64,000 bases of DNA from Acidobacteriota bacterium. GTDB lineage: Bacteria; Acidobacteriota; Blastocatellia; Pyrinomonadales; Pyrinomonadaceae. Position 1 is the stretch's first letter, and each line of letters begins with the position of its first letter. The stretch spans positions 124,001 to 188,000 of the forward strand of contig JAHBSJ010000008.1 in assembly GCA_019639155.1 (NCBI GenBank), read 5' to 3'. The notes under the pieces are model-generated. The model saw only the letters and a program-made list of their open reading frames with translations. It was not told the origin of the DNA and did no database searches. The position numbers and the translations under genes are program-made. Below are positions 16,440-26,674 of the stretch, piece after piece.

Positions 16440-16837
16440 GATACTTGCTTGATACGCACGTTTTTCTGTGGAAGATCGCGAATTCGGAGAGAATTCCGGC
16501 AAAAGTGCTTGCGGAAACGGAAAACCCGGATAACGAATTATTTATCAGCTCGGTTAGCCTTTGGGAAATAGCGATTAAAACCCGTATTGGCAAAATGGAT
16601 CTTGGGGGAGTTTCAACCGATAACCTGATCCCATTGGCAGGCGAAATGGGCATCTCGACAATGTCCTTGATCCCAACAGAAGCCATAACCTACGTCCGAC
16701 TCAGAGAACTCACTCATACCGACCCATTTGACCGAATGCTGATCTGGCAGGCTATACAGAGGAAAATGGTGCTGGTCAGTGGCGATCCGGAATTCTCAAA
16801 GTTCAAGAAAGCCGGACTCAGGCTGCTGTGGAAATGA
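16436..16837 (+). CDS. PIN-domain ribonuclease toxin (VapC family)
   Basis: A 133-residue PIN-domain protein, predicted to be a magnesium-dependent RNase toxin neutralised by the preceding antitoxin. Acidic metal-binding positions are visible: Asp6 in LLDTHVFLW, Glu at about 43 in SLWEIAIKTRIGKM, Asp at about 95 and 99 in HTDPFDRMLIWQA, and Asp at about 117 in LVSGDPEFSKF. The LLDTHVxLW start and the SLWEI motif are typical of the subgroup that pairs with Phd-type rather than AbrB-type antitoxins. The four-base overlap with the antitoxin supports a true module. Targets cannot be read from sequence. Confidence 0.9.
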   Translation: MRYLLDTHVFLWKIANSERIPAKVLAETENPDNELFISSVSLWEIAIKTRIGKMDLGGVSTDNLIPLAGEMGISTMSLIPTEAITYVRLRELTHTDPFDRMLIWQAIQRKMVLVSGDPEFSKFKKAGLRLLWK

Positions 16838-16847
16838 TCGAAATAAG

Positions 16848-17183
16848 GTGACCGCAAAGATCTTATCGGCAATTCTCACATTGATCGCTGTGGCAGGATC
16901 GGCGGCGTTCCTGTTCATAATGCTGCTGGTGGCTTTGAACGGATTTCACGGCTCGGACGCGACTTACGGCGTAGGAGCATACACGTTACTGTCCGTGGTG
17001 AATGTTATGGCGATGGCGGCGGCGGCATTCTTTGGGGCCGGTTTTTTGATAAAACGCGAGTTCAAAGGCTGGGTCGCAGGGCTGATCGCGGTGCCGATAT
17101 TGACGATAGTCGGTGTAGTTCTTGAACTCGTCATTCTTTTTGTAAGCGTGCTGTTTACGGACATCGCCAGCAAGAACTTCTGA
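16848..17183 (+). CDS. Small hypothetical membrane protein with three helices
   Basis: About 111 residues with three hydrophobic segments: SAILTLIAVAGSAAFLFIML, a second around residues 45-67 (SVVNVMAMAAAAFFGAGFLI), and a third around 77-103. There are short polar loops and a C-terminal tail DIASKNF. I recognise no family. The GTG at 16848, preceded by AAATAAGG, is preferred to an open frame that begins earlier inside the PIN gene. It starts 11 bases after the toxin stop and may share its transcript, but nothing suggests it belongs to the toxin-antitoxin module. Confidence 0.55.
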   Translation: MTAKILSAILTLIAVAGSAAFLFIMLLVALNGFHGSDATYGVGAYTLLSVVNVMAMAAAAFFGAGFLIKREFKGWVAGLIAVPILTIVGVVLELVILFVSVLFTDIASKNF

Positions 17184-17309
17184 CCTTCAAAATTCTCCTA
17201 TTTTCCGGAATCGATTTTTCGTAATTGTAGCTCTGCCCGTTCTGCACGTAACATAGAAGACGGCAAAAATCCGAAAATTCGACCTTTTTCTCTCTTTTGT
17301 GTAAGGAAA

Positions 17310-17975
17310 ATGGGTATACCTTTACGCGACAGAATACGCAACACTTCGGTTTACAAGAAGGTCGGCGTCCGTCTGAACGGGTTAAAAGGGCGGCTTTATG
17401 ACATGCGCCATGGTGTGCATACCGCGCCCGAGATTCACCTTGAAGATCTAGATATCGAGAGCCCGAATGCCAGCCGCGGAGGAAATTATTCAGGAACTGA
17501 GCCGAACTATTTCCGCCAGATCATGGACGGCCTCGAGCTAGATCTGTCGCGGTTTACGTTCATAGACCTGGGTTCGGGAATGGGACGAGCTCTCTTTCTG
17601 GCGTCGGAAAAGCCTTTCAATCGCATTATCGGCGTCGAATTCGCCCGCGAGCTTCACGAGATCGCTGAGGCTAACATCTCAAAGTTTCGTTCACCTGAGC
17701 AGAAATGTTTTGACATCTCGTCCGTCTGCAAGGACGCCGCCGCATACGAACTGCCGGATACTCCGCTGATATGTTATCTGTTCAATCCGTTCGACCGTGA
17801 GGTTTTCGAACGCGTCATAGCAAATTTCGAGCGTTCCCTGAATGCATCACCCCGCGAATTTTACATCATATACACCAACCCGATGCACAACGATCTCTTC
17901 GCCGCATCGCCCGCCTTTGAGCAGATCGGCGAAGGCCCGTGGCACACGCTGCACAGAGCAGCAGCTAAAGCATAA
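17310..17975 (+). CDS. Class I SAM-dependent methyltransferase
   Basis: A 221-residue cytoplasmic methyltransferase. Motif I is FIDLGSGMGRALFLAS (about residues 87-102), with the acidic end of strand 2 in IIGVEFARELHEIAEANI. The third strand region (LICYLFNPFDREVFERVI) carries an NPF in the place where DNA and protein N-methyltransferases have an NPPY-like motif. The GGNYSGTEPNYFRQIMDGL segment just before motif I is shared with DOT1-like bacterial methyltransferases. The substrate is unknown. The ATG at 17310 follows AAGGAAA. It is a single gene on its strand between two promoter-sized gaps, upstream of the 2801-residue protein. Confidence 0.75.
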   Translation: MGIPLRDRIRNTSVYKKVGVRLNGLKGRLYDMRHGVHTAPEIHLEDLDIESPNASRGGNYSGTEPNYFRQIMDGLELDLSRFTFIDLGSGMGRALFLASEKPFNRIIGVEFARELHEIAEANISKFRSPEQKCFDISSVCKDAAAYELPDTPLICYLFNPFDREVFERVIANFERSLNASPREFYIIYTNPMHNDLFAASPAFEQIGEGPWHTLHRAAAKA

Positions 17976-18214
17976 AATCACGAAATTTCAACTGCTGTGG
18001 AAATTTTCGCGATCGAGTGCAAATTTCGCGGTTCGACAGTCAGTGCATTTTCTCCGACCTCAAAAAACCCCAATAAAATCAGACACTCCAGCTATTCCGA
18101 GGATGCGCTTGGCGGCACATTACTTGCACCTTGTTTCGGTGTATAAATGCCGCGCTCGGGGCTAGCACTTTTCGATCTAACAAAACAGAGCGTTTCGGGC
18201 ACGGCGGAGGTGTT

Positions 18215-21200
18215 ATGAGACGCACAGCTTCCGGTTCTTGCAAAGCCAGTTCATTATTTCTTCTCCTGATCACGTTTGCTTTAGGATTCTTCGCCGCAGG
18301 TGCTCAAACGTCGCCGAAGACTGTCAGCTTCGGTGTTTGGGAAAATGTCGGTGTGGCTGAGCGAGACGTCGACTACGCATTCGCGGGGCGCATCCTGGCG
18401 CCGAACAGAGCACAGGACGAAACAACACGAATCCTCGAACAGTGGGCTCGGTCGGGTTCCGCCGATGATGCGGTGCTTGACAGGCTGATGCGGTCGGTCT
18501 CGATCACTTCGAAAGAGGCCGAGGAACAGCTCCTCGCAAAGATCGCCGCCGCCGGCAAGGATTTTGCGGGCGGCAGCGGTGCATTCACCCAGAAAGTCCT
18601 CGAATCGCTCGACCGGCGACGTTTTGCAAAGGTTGACGCTGCACTTCGCGAGGTCATGGAAACACTTGGCAAAGACCTCGAAGCCGTCATCAGAACCGGC
18701 TCTTCAGGTTTGCGGCATCTTCAGATAAACGGCGGTCAATCGGCTGCATCCGGCTATCGGATATTCTTCTCAGACGACGACGTTTCGTTCGTTGGTGCAA
18801 AGGCTGCCGAGGCAGCCCGTATATTCAACGAGATACTCGAACGCGAGGGCCTGCAGAGCCTGAAGGTAAAGGGTTTCGATCTGATCCGGCTCAAGAATGT
18901 GCGCGGTATCGATCTAGTTGCACTCGACATCATGGATCCGGAAAAGTTCCTTGGCGAGGCGGGGATGGCGGGCATCAAGTCCGAGATGCTGACGAAAGGA
19001 GCTGTCGTCGCACAGCGTTCGGGCGAAGGCCTAGCAATGACGGCGCAGCCGCTCAGAAATTTCGTCGAAGCGAAAAAGAGCCGGATGCTTGCAGAGATCA
19101 TGGATGAGAACGCGGTCAAAACGGCCGTTGACAGATTCGGAGCATTGACCGTGGTCGGAAGCTGCGAACGCCAGATCGTCTCGGCACACGGCGGCTGGGA
19201 AAAGCTTCCTGACCCCGAAAAGGTCAAGTATGTACTGCGGCAGCGACTTGCTCTAACCGAATCGGGGGCGATGAAAAACCTGGCGGATGAGGGTGCATCG
19301 TTCTCGCAGGCCACACTAGAAAAACTGCGTCAGTTGAAGGGGAAAGCGACCCTTACCGGCGAGGAGATGACGTGGTTATCGAATCTACGAAATCAAAACC
19401 TAGACCTCGCGTTCAAGGAGATCCCGTTCAAGATGACGCCGATCATCGAGGCGGCCGAAAAGAACGGCATCTCGCTCGCACGAAGCCCGCAGGCACGCCG
19501 TGCGATGAATGAGCTGACCACCGGATTCGCACTGCTACGCGACCGCATCATCGACATCCCCGAGGATCAGATAATCGCAAAACTGAAGAGCATGGCGGGC
19601 GACAACAAGGAACTTTACAGCATGCTCTACACAAGCTTTCAGCAGAGCAAAGACCTCGTGCAGGCGGTCGATCAATGGATCGCAGCCGGCGGTACGCGCG
19701 AGGCATTTTTGGACATGCTGATCAAAGCCGAGAACAGGCTCGCACGTCTGCAGCAGATCGCAGCCCGAAAAGCGAAAAAAGCCGGGACGCCCGAAGCAAA
19801 GACCTTGACGGCCCTCGAAGAAATGCTCGGTACCGACCTCGGGGACAGCTTCCTTATTAAAATGGCGAAAAACCCCGCGGCGAAAAAGGTGGTACTTGCG
19901 ACCCTCGTCGCTGCGGGCGGCGGCTATCTCCTAAATAAGATGTACGAATCCTGGAGTCAGGGCACATTCAAAGACGACCTCAGCAACGCGGCCATCGCGA
20001 TAATCGAATTTGTTCCCGGCGGCATCGGCATAAAGCAAGCGTTCATCAACGACGGTATCGATGCGCAGACCGCATTGCTTTTTGTAAAGGACGCGCTGTA
20101 TCTAACGCCGGCATGGCCGATCGTGTTGGCCGGCGACATCTTAATGATCGTCATCGATCTGGGCGGCGTTATGAAAGTGCAGTCGCAGCACGAGGGGCTT
20201 GTCGATATCTTTGTCCACAACGGGGAATTTGACACGAGCGGCGACAAGCCGAAATTCAAGAACCTGCTGCTGCCCGACAAACGCAAGATCGAGATCGAGG
20301 CGTTGAAGAAATTTCTTTTTGAAACCAAAGCGATACGTGTGAAACACGCGGTCGCCGGCAAAGAGTATTGGGTAAACAACCTTTCCGAGGTCAGCGTAAA
20401 TCTGCTCGACAAATTCTATTTGCCCGAAGACCCGCCGACGCAGCAGTTAAGGCTTGCCGCGGATCAGCAGCTTGCCGCGGTCAACAAGGCAGAGGCATGG
20501 AACGCATATTCCGCGGGAAATCCTTTTTCGGCCACCGCCGGTGTTGGCCGCTGGCTCTTCGGTTTTGAGACGGTTTGCAATAAGAGCCCCGAGAAATGGT
20601 GCAAAGTTTTTGATCTGTTGAAGTCAAAGATCGCCGAACGCCGCGAGGTGGTCATTGAAAAGGTGATGATCCCGCATGTGATCGAGCTCGCCGAAGCGAA
20701 GTATTCGCAGCTTGAAGCGGAGAATCTGCTCGAGCCGAAACTCAAAAAGCTGCAGGAAAAATTCGAGGCGATGCGCGGAAAGGCACTGGGCGTTGATCTG
20801 GCCGCCGTAACCAAAAAGGCCGCCGCCGACAAAGCGAACGAAAATCCCCGCGATACCGCGGAAGAAAAGCGTATGGCTGCGGGAAAGGTATGGCAGGCGG
20901 CGTACGACGTATATGACCGTATCTGGAAAAAGCACAAGGACATCAAAGCCAATATTCAGTCGAAGACGGGCTGTACAAGTATCTATGTATTGCAATTCAC
21001 CTGGACGGGCGACCCCGAAGACGACGAGCGCAAGGCCGATCAGTCGCGTGCCGGGTTTGCGTCGGCATTGGCAAAGATCACAAAGGACATTACCGTCATC
21101 AAGGGCAAGACGCCTTCGCCGCGTGATACGGTTGACAAAGGGGCATTCGAAATTCTTTGCAGCGTCGTTTTTCCATGGCGGGCCGCATTGGACGAGGCCG

Positions 21201-24200
21201 ACAAGGCTGCGCCCGAAGAAGGTTCGAAATATTTCGAAGAATACGAAAAGGCCCTCGATAAAGTAAAAGAGCTCTACGCGGGAAGCTCGGACCTGCAGAA
21301 ACAACTCAACGCCGGCGCCCAACTCATTACGCCGGGCAGCACACTGACGCTCGGCCGTGCGGGAGCATTTGAGCTCAAGTTCAACGACGCCGCACTGGCC
21401 AAAGCGCATCGAGACGGACAGCTTTACATCACTTGGTCGGCTATGCCTGACGGTACTTTCCTGCCGAACACAAAGGATCTCAAGGTGAGTTTTACTCCTT
21501 GGCGTCCTGAGCCCACCGGCGTTACCGTAATGGTCGAACGCCGCGGAACCAAGCCCGCACAGGGCACGCTGTCAGCAAAATTCACCGTCGCAGTACCGCC
21601 GGATTTCCTAACGCTGGAGCTGGATCCGAAGAACCCGAAGGCCGGCGAACTTGCGGGAATTCAGGCTTGGGTACCTGAGGCGTATTTCGGCGGCGACTAT
21701 AGTTTCCATTACAAATGGTCTTGCTCGAACTGCAAGGTAGATGATTTCGATATGGCACGGACCGCGGTAACCGCACCGAAGTCCGGTACCGCGACCGTTA
21801 CTTGTGAGCTGCGGGTAAAAGGCCTGGACGGAGCAGTTACCCCGCTCATAAGAAGGTCTCTTCAGTTCAATGTTTCAGGTGAGACGCCCAGCCCGACGCC
21901 TACCGGTACCGCAACGCCGCCGAGGGCTACGCCTTCACCATCGGCAACGCCGGATGAGAACGCATACCCGACCCCTTCGCCTACCGCGACCGCCACGCCG
22001 CGTGTGACGCCGACGCAGTCGCCTACCGTAAAGCCGACGCCTTCGGGGCCGAGCGAGGCTGAGCTGAAAGCTCAGTATATGAACTGCCTGTGCCGTTGCT
22101 ATTCGGGCTGGGCCGGACACATCGGCGTCTGGTGGGATCCTGAGAACAAGTCCAAACCCGAATGCGACAGTTCCGGCCCATGCTTTGGCGGTGCCGGTGC
22201 TTTTGGATGTACGCGGCGGCATAGTTTCGGCGCACCGAACGAATGTTCACAGTCTTGCTGGGAAGGCGTTTACGGCAAAGGAACCTATGACCCCGAAAAA
22301 GCCGACAAGATCCGCCGTGAAGAGAACCGCAAGCACATGCGGCCGCTAACGCTAAAGCTCGACAAAGAAAAATGCCCGATCAACGTTCAGCTTGGCGAGA
22401 CCGTCAATTTCACCGCCTTGGCAGAAGGCGGCATTCAGCCGCACAAGGTGACGTGGACAGGAAACGGATCGGCAAAAGAGAACAATTTCACATTCGCGAA
22501 TTCGCGGCAGCCGGGAATCTATCCGATCTCAGTCACGGTCTCTGACGACGAAGGCAACACTGCGACAGCATCGTGTTCGGTCGTTGTTGAGGCCATGACC
22601 GTCGAGATCGAGATGGTCGAAAAGGACAACAAGGTGACCTTCGGCGGCAACCGCAGCTTTAAGGCGACCGTGATGTCCGGCGGCAAGCCGGCACGCGGCA
22701 ATTTCTATTTCCTGTGGCAGCCGCATCCTGAGCTGTCGTTCGCACCGTTCGAATACAACGGCGGAAACACGTCAACTACAAAAGCGACGTTCAACAAAAT
22801 GGGAACGTCAAAGGTCTGGGCGGTCGCGCACACGCGCGAGGGCGAAACGCTGACAACGGTCGGCGAATCCGACCAGATCGAGGTCGAGGTCGGAAAGCCC
22901 GAACTCAAACTGACGTTGACGCCGCAAAAAGGCATCGTCGGTTCCGAGATAAAAGCGAAGGTCACGACCAATGTGCCTGACCTCAAAGAGATCGATTTTC
23001 GCTGGGACGTCGGAGCTCCCGGCAAGCTGATGGGCCAATCGCAAGATTCCTCTCAAATAACATTTATCCCGCAGGCAACTAAACCTATCACGATCACTGT
23101 CAACGCCCGGGCTCCGGGCGTCGGCGACGATCTCGGCCAGCAGACGGCAACGTTCACCGCCGATCCGGCGAGCGTAAATGTCGTAATACTCGGTGCCGAA
23201 GGGCCGAAGCCGCAGGTCTGGAAACCGGGCGTCGGCTTGGTCACGCTCGACAAAGAGATCGCCGTGCATCAGTTCGTTGGAATTAAGGCCGAGGTGTCAC
23301 CCGCGGTCGCAGATGCCCGATACGAATGGAGCGTGAATGAAGATACGCATATCGTCGGCAGCACCATCTCGCAGCAGATACGCGTCACGCGAAGCCAGGT
23401 CGGCGGCGGCGAAGCAACGGTCATCGTCAGGAACAAGGACGGCCTGGAGATAGGACGCGGAACCGGATCATTCTCTGTTTCGATCTCGCAGGCAGAGCTC
23501 GACAAGGCAAAGAATCTGGGCGGCACGACGGAGAAACTCGCCGAGGCAAAAGCTCTTGTTGCTAAAGGCCAGCTCGATGAAGGTATAACGCTTATCGATC
23601 AGGTCGTCGTTGCCGCACCGAAGAATACGGAAGCGAAGAACCTTTCCGCAAAATGGAAAAAGGACCGCACAACTATCCAAACGCAGCTTGGAAAAGTAAG
23701 AGCTCTTATTGACAAGCAGGCGTTCACCGACGCCGCAAAGGAACTGACGCCGGCGAAGAATCTGCACAATCTTTATCCGCCGGTCGTCGCGATGGAAAAG
23801 GAGCTGAACGAAAAGACGAACGCCTATCAGAAAGGCGTGAACGATGCGGTCGCCGCCATCAATGAAGCGAATCAGAAGAAGGATTTCAAAAAAGCACTTC
23901 AGTTATGTACAGAGATACGTTCAACGTACAAGCTCATTCCTGCGACCGAACAGACGGTGAAAGGCTACGAAGATTTCGCTCGTTCGCACGAGAACGAAAA
24001 GGAACGCATCCGCGGCGTGCTTAAACAGGGCGAGGTGAAATACAACGCAGGAGACATCGACGGAGCGTTAAAGGATTTCGACCAGCTTTGGGTCAATTTC
24101 AACGCCTACTGGAACGCTGAGATCGATCCCGAACCGAAATATTACGAGAACCTCAAGAACGAGGCCATCAAGAAACGCGAACGTGTCAATGCCTTGATGC

Positions 24201-26620
24201 CGCAGATCAAACAAGCGGCGGAGAATCCCAAATACGACAAGAAACAGCTCGAAGCCGGCCAAAAGATGGCTGACGAGGTTTTGGGCATCTTCCCGGCTCA
24301 TGCCGACGCGAAGAAATATCGCGACATCATCGTTGATCGGATCGCCCGCGGCGAAAAGGGAGCAAAGGCCGATGAATCAAAGGCGAAGGGCGACGCTCAT
24401 CAGCAGGCGGGACGCCACAACGACGCGATCAAAGAGTACGACACGGCTATTAAGTCAGACCCGAATAACGCTGATACCTACATCAAGCGTGCAGATTCGA
24501 AACTCGCGAAGAACGACATCGCCGGTGCGTTGAAAGATTACGACAAGGCAATTGAGCTCAAGCCCGGAAATAAGGATTGGCACAAGAAGCGAGCCGAGAC
24601 GCGTGAAAAAGCGGGCGACAGCAACGGTGCCGTCGCAGACTACAATTCGATCATCACGATCGAACCGGGAAACGTGGAGGCATTGGCCGCCATTACACGC
24701 ATTTATGTTGCTGCCAGGAACTGGCCGGGCGCCATAAACACACTCACGCGCGTTATAAGTTTGCAGCCGACAAACCCTGCTGCTTACACCGCGCGAGGCT
24801 TGGCTCACGAAGCCAACAACGACTGCATAAAGGCAATTCCCGATTTCGACAAAGCGATATCGCTGCAGCCGAACAACAGCGAAGCCTACAACGGCCGCGG
24901 GGAATGCCGCGAGCTTGGCAACGACCGGCGGAGTGCTTTGGCAGATTATGAAAAGGCGGTCCAGGCGGATCCTAATAACGCTGCCGCGGTCGCAAATCGC
25001 GACAGGCTGAAGGTCGCTTTGGCCCCGACGCCGAAACCGACACCGACGCCGCGTGTAACGCCAACACCGAGACAAACGCCTATTGCGACACCAAAGCCAA
25101 CGCCGGCCGCAACACCGAAAAGAACGCCGCCGGCGACACCGAGGCCGACACCCGTTGCAACGCCGCTACGCACTCCGTCCGCAACACCAAAACCGACCCC
25201 ATCGACCACGGCTGCCGGCAAGTTCTATCCATTGGACCTAACGACCGCGGGCGGCAAGAAAGGTACACCGAGGATGGCGAAGGAAATTCAGATAGACGAT
25301 GCGTCGTGGATACGTTTGAAGAGTACCGATGAAAACCGCCGTGTGCTCGAGATCGGTGTGCCTCAAGTATTCTCGGCGACGCAGATCGCGATAATTACCA
25401 ATCTGGACGATGCGACCTACCTTGAACAAGGTGCGACCATCGCCAGGATGACGCTCACGACCGATTCGGGAACGAAAACATTCGATATCAAAGCAGGCAT
25501 TCACAGCAGCGAATGGAACTACGGCGTCGGACCGAAACATCGGCGTGTCGATGCTCTGGATATCGGCGACAATAGATTCCTCGCTGTTTTCCAGCTGGGT
25601 TCTGCTGCCGTCGTACGCGGCGTCAAGTTCGATTATGTTGAGACGAACGCGCCAAAATGGGCGGGACACGCGCCGGGCTTCGTGGTTCGCGGCGTGACGC
25701 TGATAGGTTCCGGGAACGGCCGTCCGACGCAGATCGACGGCACGATACCGAAAAAAACTCCAACTCCTAAACCAACGCCAAGCGGTACGCCGAAAAAAGG
25801 CTGGGAGATTCCGAGCGAGATAAAGATACCGGGCGTTGGAACGATAAAACTGCCCGGAGCGACGCCCACACCGAAGCCGACGCCTTCGACACCGCCGAAA
25901 CCGCCGGCGGGCGGCGATGCGGAAATATTCAACAACGGCAATATCTACGCCGTCTATAACAAGCCGACCGCACCGACGCAGTTCACGCTCAACCGGCCCT
26001 ATGTGATCACTTCGCTGATCACCTATCACTGGAATAACGCGCGCGGCACGACGCGTCCCGGCACTATCGCGGTTCGCGGCAGCGACGGCAGGACATATGG
26101 GCCGTGGCAGGCAAGCGGCAGCCCCGGACAGGGCGGTGTGGTCAACGCATATTGGACCGTGAAGCCGAACGTTACTCTGCCGGCCGGAACCTACACTGTC
26201 ATCGATTCTGATCCGGAGACGTGGGCGCAGAATCCCGGCAGCGGTGGCCGCGGCCACGTTATCATGCGTGGTTACCCTGCGGCAGGTACTGCTGCGTCGA
26301 CACCGACACAAACCACTAAACCGCCGCCTACGTCGGGCGTTGGAGCGACGGTGCTCGCGATACTTGAGAATCGCTCAAGCGAGGCCGTACATATCTTTGC
26401 AGAGGCAGAAGGCTTCGACCCGAGAAACAAGATCGCTCCAGGCGGCAAACGCGAAGTGGTGGTGACGATGGCATCTGACGGACGTGTTAAGTTCGTATCG
26501 GGGCGCAACGGCCAGGTCATCGCCACAAAGATCTGGAACGGCGACCCGAACGACCGCAGCCGCTATCCGCGAGTGGTGTTCGACGGCAGAAACCTGCTCA
26601 TCACGACCGGCTTGCGTTAG
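18215..26620 (+). CDS. Giant secreted multidomain protein with TPR, Ig-like and Pro/Thr linkers, unrecognised
   Basis: About 2801 residues; I recognise no named family for the whole. The ATG at 18215 has GGAGG just upstream and gives a clean signal peptide (about 1-30, ending near FAAGAQ); an in-frame ATG at 18131 would bury it. Order: mostly helical region (about 30-1100) with an acidic SDDDVSFVG segment near 184 and two hydrophobic stretches near 557-580 and 633-651; a beta region; a Pro/Thr linker (1225-1279); an eight-cysteine module (1287-1359); PKD/Ig-like domains (about 1378-1756); helical repeats; TPRs (about 2053-2270); a Pro/Thr linker (2270-2333); and three C-terminal beta domains (about 2336-2504, 2567-2690, 2708-2801), with further Pro/Thr linkers between them. 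The linkers resemble those of other secreted proteins here. Periplasmic or surface scaffolding is an inference. Confidence 0.85.
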   Translation: MRRTASGSCKASSLFLLLITFALGFFAAGAQTSPKTVSFGVWENVGVAERDVDYAFAGRILAPNRAQDETTRILEQWARSGSADDAVLDRLMRSVSITSKEAEEQLLAKIAAAGKDFAGGSGAFTQKVLESLDRRRFAKVDAALREVMETLGKDLEAVIRTGSSGLRHLQINGGQSAASGYRIFFSDDDVSFVGAKAAEAARIFNEILEREGLQSLKVKGFDLIRLKNVRGIDLVALDIMDPEKFLGEAGMAGIKSEMLTKGAVVAQRSGEGLAMTAQPLRNFVEAKKSRMLAEIMDENAVKTAVDRFGALTVVGSCERQIVSAHGGWEKLPDPEKVKYVLRQRLALTESGAMKNLADEGASFSQATLEKLRQLKGKATLTGEEMTWLSNLRNQNLDLAFKEIPFKMTPIIEAAEKNGISLARSPQARRAMNELTTGFALLRDRIIDIPEDQIIAKLKSMAGDNKELYSMLYTSFQQSKDLVQAVDQWIAAGGTREAFLDMLIKAENRLARLQQIAARKAKKAGTPEAKTLTALEEMLGTDLGDSFLIKMAKNPAAKKVVLATLVAAGGGYLLNKMYESWSQGTFKDDLSNAAIAIIEFVPGGIGIKQAFINDGIDAQTALLFVKDALYLTPAWPIVLAGDILMIVIDLGGVMKVQSQHEGLVDIFVHNGEFDTSGDKPKFKNLLLPDKRKIEIEALKKFLFETKAIRVKHAVAGKEYWVNNLSEVSVNLLDKFYLPEDPPTQQLRLAADQQLAAVNKAEAWNAYSAGNPFSATAGVGRWLFGFETVCNKSPEKWCKVFDLLKSKIAERREVVIEKVMIPHVIELAEAKYSQLEAENLLEPKLKKLQEKFEAMRGKALGVDLAAVTKKAAADKANENPRDTAEEKRMAAGKVWQAAYDVYDRIWKKHKDIKANIQSKTGCTSIYVLQFTWTGDPEDDERKADQSRAGFASALAKITKDITVIKGKTPSPRDTVDKGAFEILCSVVFPWRAALDEADKAAPEEGSKYFEEYEKALDKVKELYAGSSDLQKQLNAGAQLITPGSTLTLGRAGAFELKFNDAALAKAHRDGQLYITWSAMPDGTFLPNTKDLKVSFTPWRPEPTGVTVMVERRGTKPAQGTLSAKFTVAVPPDFLTLELDPKNPKAGELAGIQAWVPEAYFGGDYSFHYKWSCSNCKVDDFDMARTAVTAPKSGTATVTCELRVKGLDGAVTPLIRRSLQFNVSGETPSPTPTGTATPPRATPSPSATPDENAYPTPSPTATATPRVTPTQSPTVKPTPSGPSEAELKAQYMNCLCRCYSGWAGHIGVWWDPENKSKPECDSSGPCFGGAGAFGCTRRHSFGAPNECSQSCWEGVYGKGTYDPEKADKIRREENRKHMRPLTLKLDKEKCPINVQLGETVNFTALAEGGIQPHKVTWTGNGSAKENNFTFANSRQPGIYPISVTVSDDEGNTATASCSVVVEAMTVEIEMVEKDNKVTFGGNRSFKATVMSGGKPARGNFYFLWQPHPELSFAPFEYNGGNTSTTKATFNKMGTSKVWAVAHTREGETLTTVGESDQIEVEVGKPELKLTLTPQKGIVGSEIKAKVTTNVPDLKEIDFRWDVGAPGKLMGQSQDSSQITFIPQATKPITITVNARAPGVGDDLGQQTATFTADPASVNVVILGAEGPKPQVWKPGVGLVTLDKEIAVHQFVGIKAEVSPAVADARYEWSVNEDTHIVGSTISQQIRVTRSQVGGGEATVIVRNKDGLEIGRGTGSFSVSISQAELDKAKNLGGTTEKLAEAKALVAKGQLDEGITLIDQVVVAAPKNTEAKNLSAKWKKDRTTIQTQLGKVRALIDKQAFTDAAKELTPAKNLHNLYPPVVAMEKELNEKTNAYQKGVNDAVAAINEANQKKDFKKALQLCTEIRSTYKLIPATEQTVKGYEDFARSHENEKERIRGVLKQGEVKYNAGDIDGALKDFDQLWVNFNAYWNAEIDPEPKYYENLKNEAIKKRERVNALMPQIKQAAENPKYDKKQLEAGQKMADEVLGIFPAHADAKKYRDIIVDRIARGEKGAKADESKAKGDAHQQAGRHNDAIKEYDTAIKSDPNNADTYIKRADSKLAKNDIAGALKDYDKAIELKPGNKDWHKKRAETREKAGDSNGAVADYNSIITIEPGNVEALAAITRIYVAARNWPGAINTLTRVISLQPTNPAAYTARGLAHEANNDCIKAIPDFDKAISLQPNNSEAYNGRGECRELGNDRRSALADYEKAVQADPNNAAAVANRDRLKVALAPTPKPTPTPRVTPTPRQTPIATPKPTPAATPKRTPPATPRPTPVATPLRTPSATPKPTPSTTAAGKFYPLDLTTAGGKKGTPRMAKEIQIDDASWIRLKSTDENRRVLEIGVPQVFSATQIAIITNLDDATYLEQGATIARMTLTTDSGTKTFDIKAGIHSSEWNYGVGPKHRRVDALDIGDNRFLAVFQLGSAAVVRGVKFDYVETNAPKWAGHAPGFVVRGVTLIGSGNGRPTQIDGTIPKKTPTPKPTPSGTPKKGWEIPSEIKIPGVGTIKLPGATPTPKPTPSTPPKPPAGGDAEIFNNGNIYAVYNKPTAPTQFTLNRPYVITSLITYHWNNARGTTRPGTIAVRGSDGRTYGPWQASGSPGQGGVVNAYWTVKPNVTLPAGTYTVIDSDPETWAQNPGSGGRGHVIMRGYPAAGTAASTPTQTTKPPPTSGVGATVLAILENRSSEAVHIFAEAEGFDPRNKIAPGGKREVVVTMASDGRVKFVSGRNGQVIATKIWNGDPNDRSRYPRVVFDGRNLLITTGLR

Positions 26621-26674
26621 GAGCCTGCTTGCAGGAAGAGCACTCGATGTCTCGTCAGAACACGGCGCGAGTCG

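Noticed and set aside
17976..18060. Weak hairpin after the methyltransferase (AAATTTC/GAAATTT)
   Set aside because: AT-rich seven-base stem with a ten-base loop and no T-run; not convincing as a terminator.
18131..18214. Earlier ATG of the giant protein
   Set aside because: It would put about 28 residues before the signal peptide; the ATG at 18215 has a good GGAGG site.
25023..25210. CCGACGCC/ACACCGAAA-like tandem DNA
   Set aside because: It encodes the Pro-Thr linker of the giant protein and is explained by that low-complexity peptide.
25238..26311. A 357-codon open frame on the minus strand opposite the giant gene
   Set aside because: It is antisense to a strongly coding frame, has arginine-rich low-quality sequence with no motif, and is explained by codon bias of the real gene.
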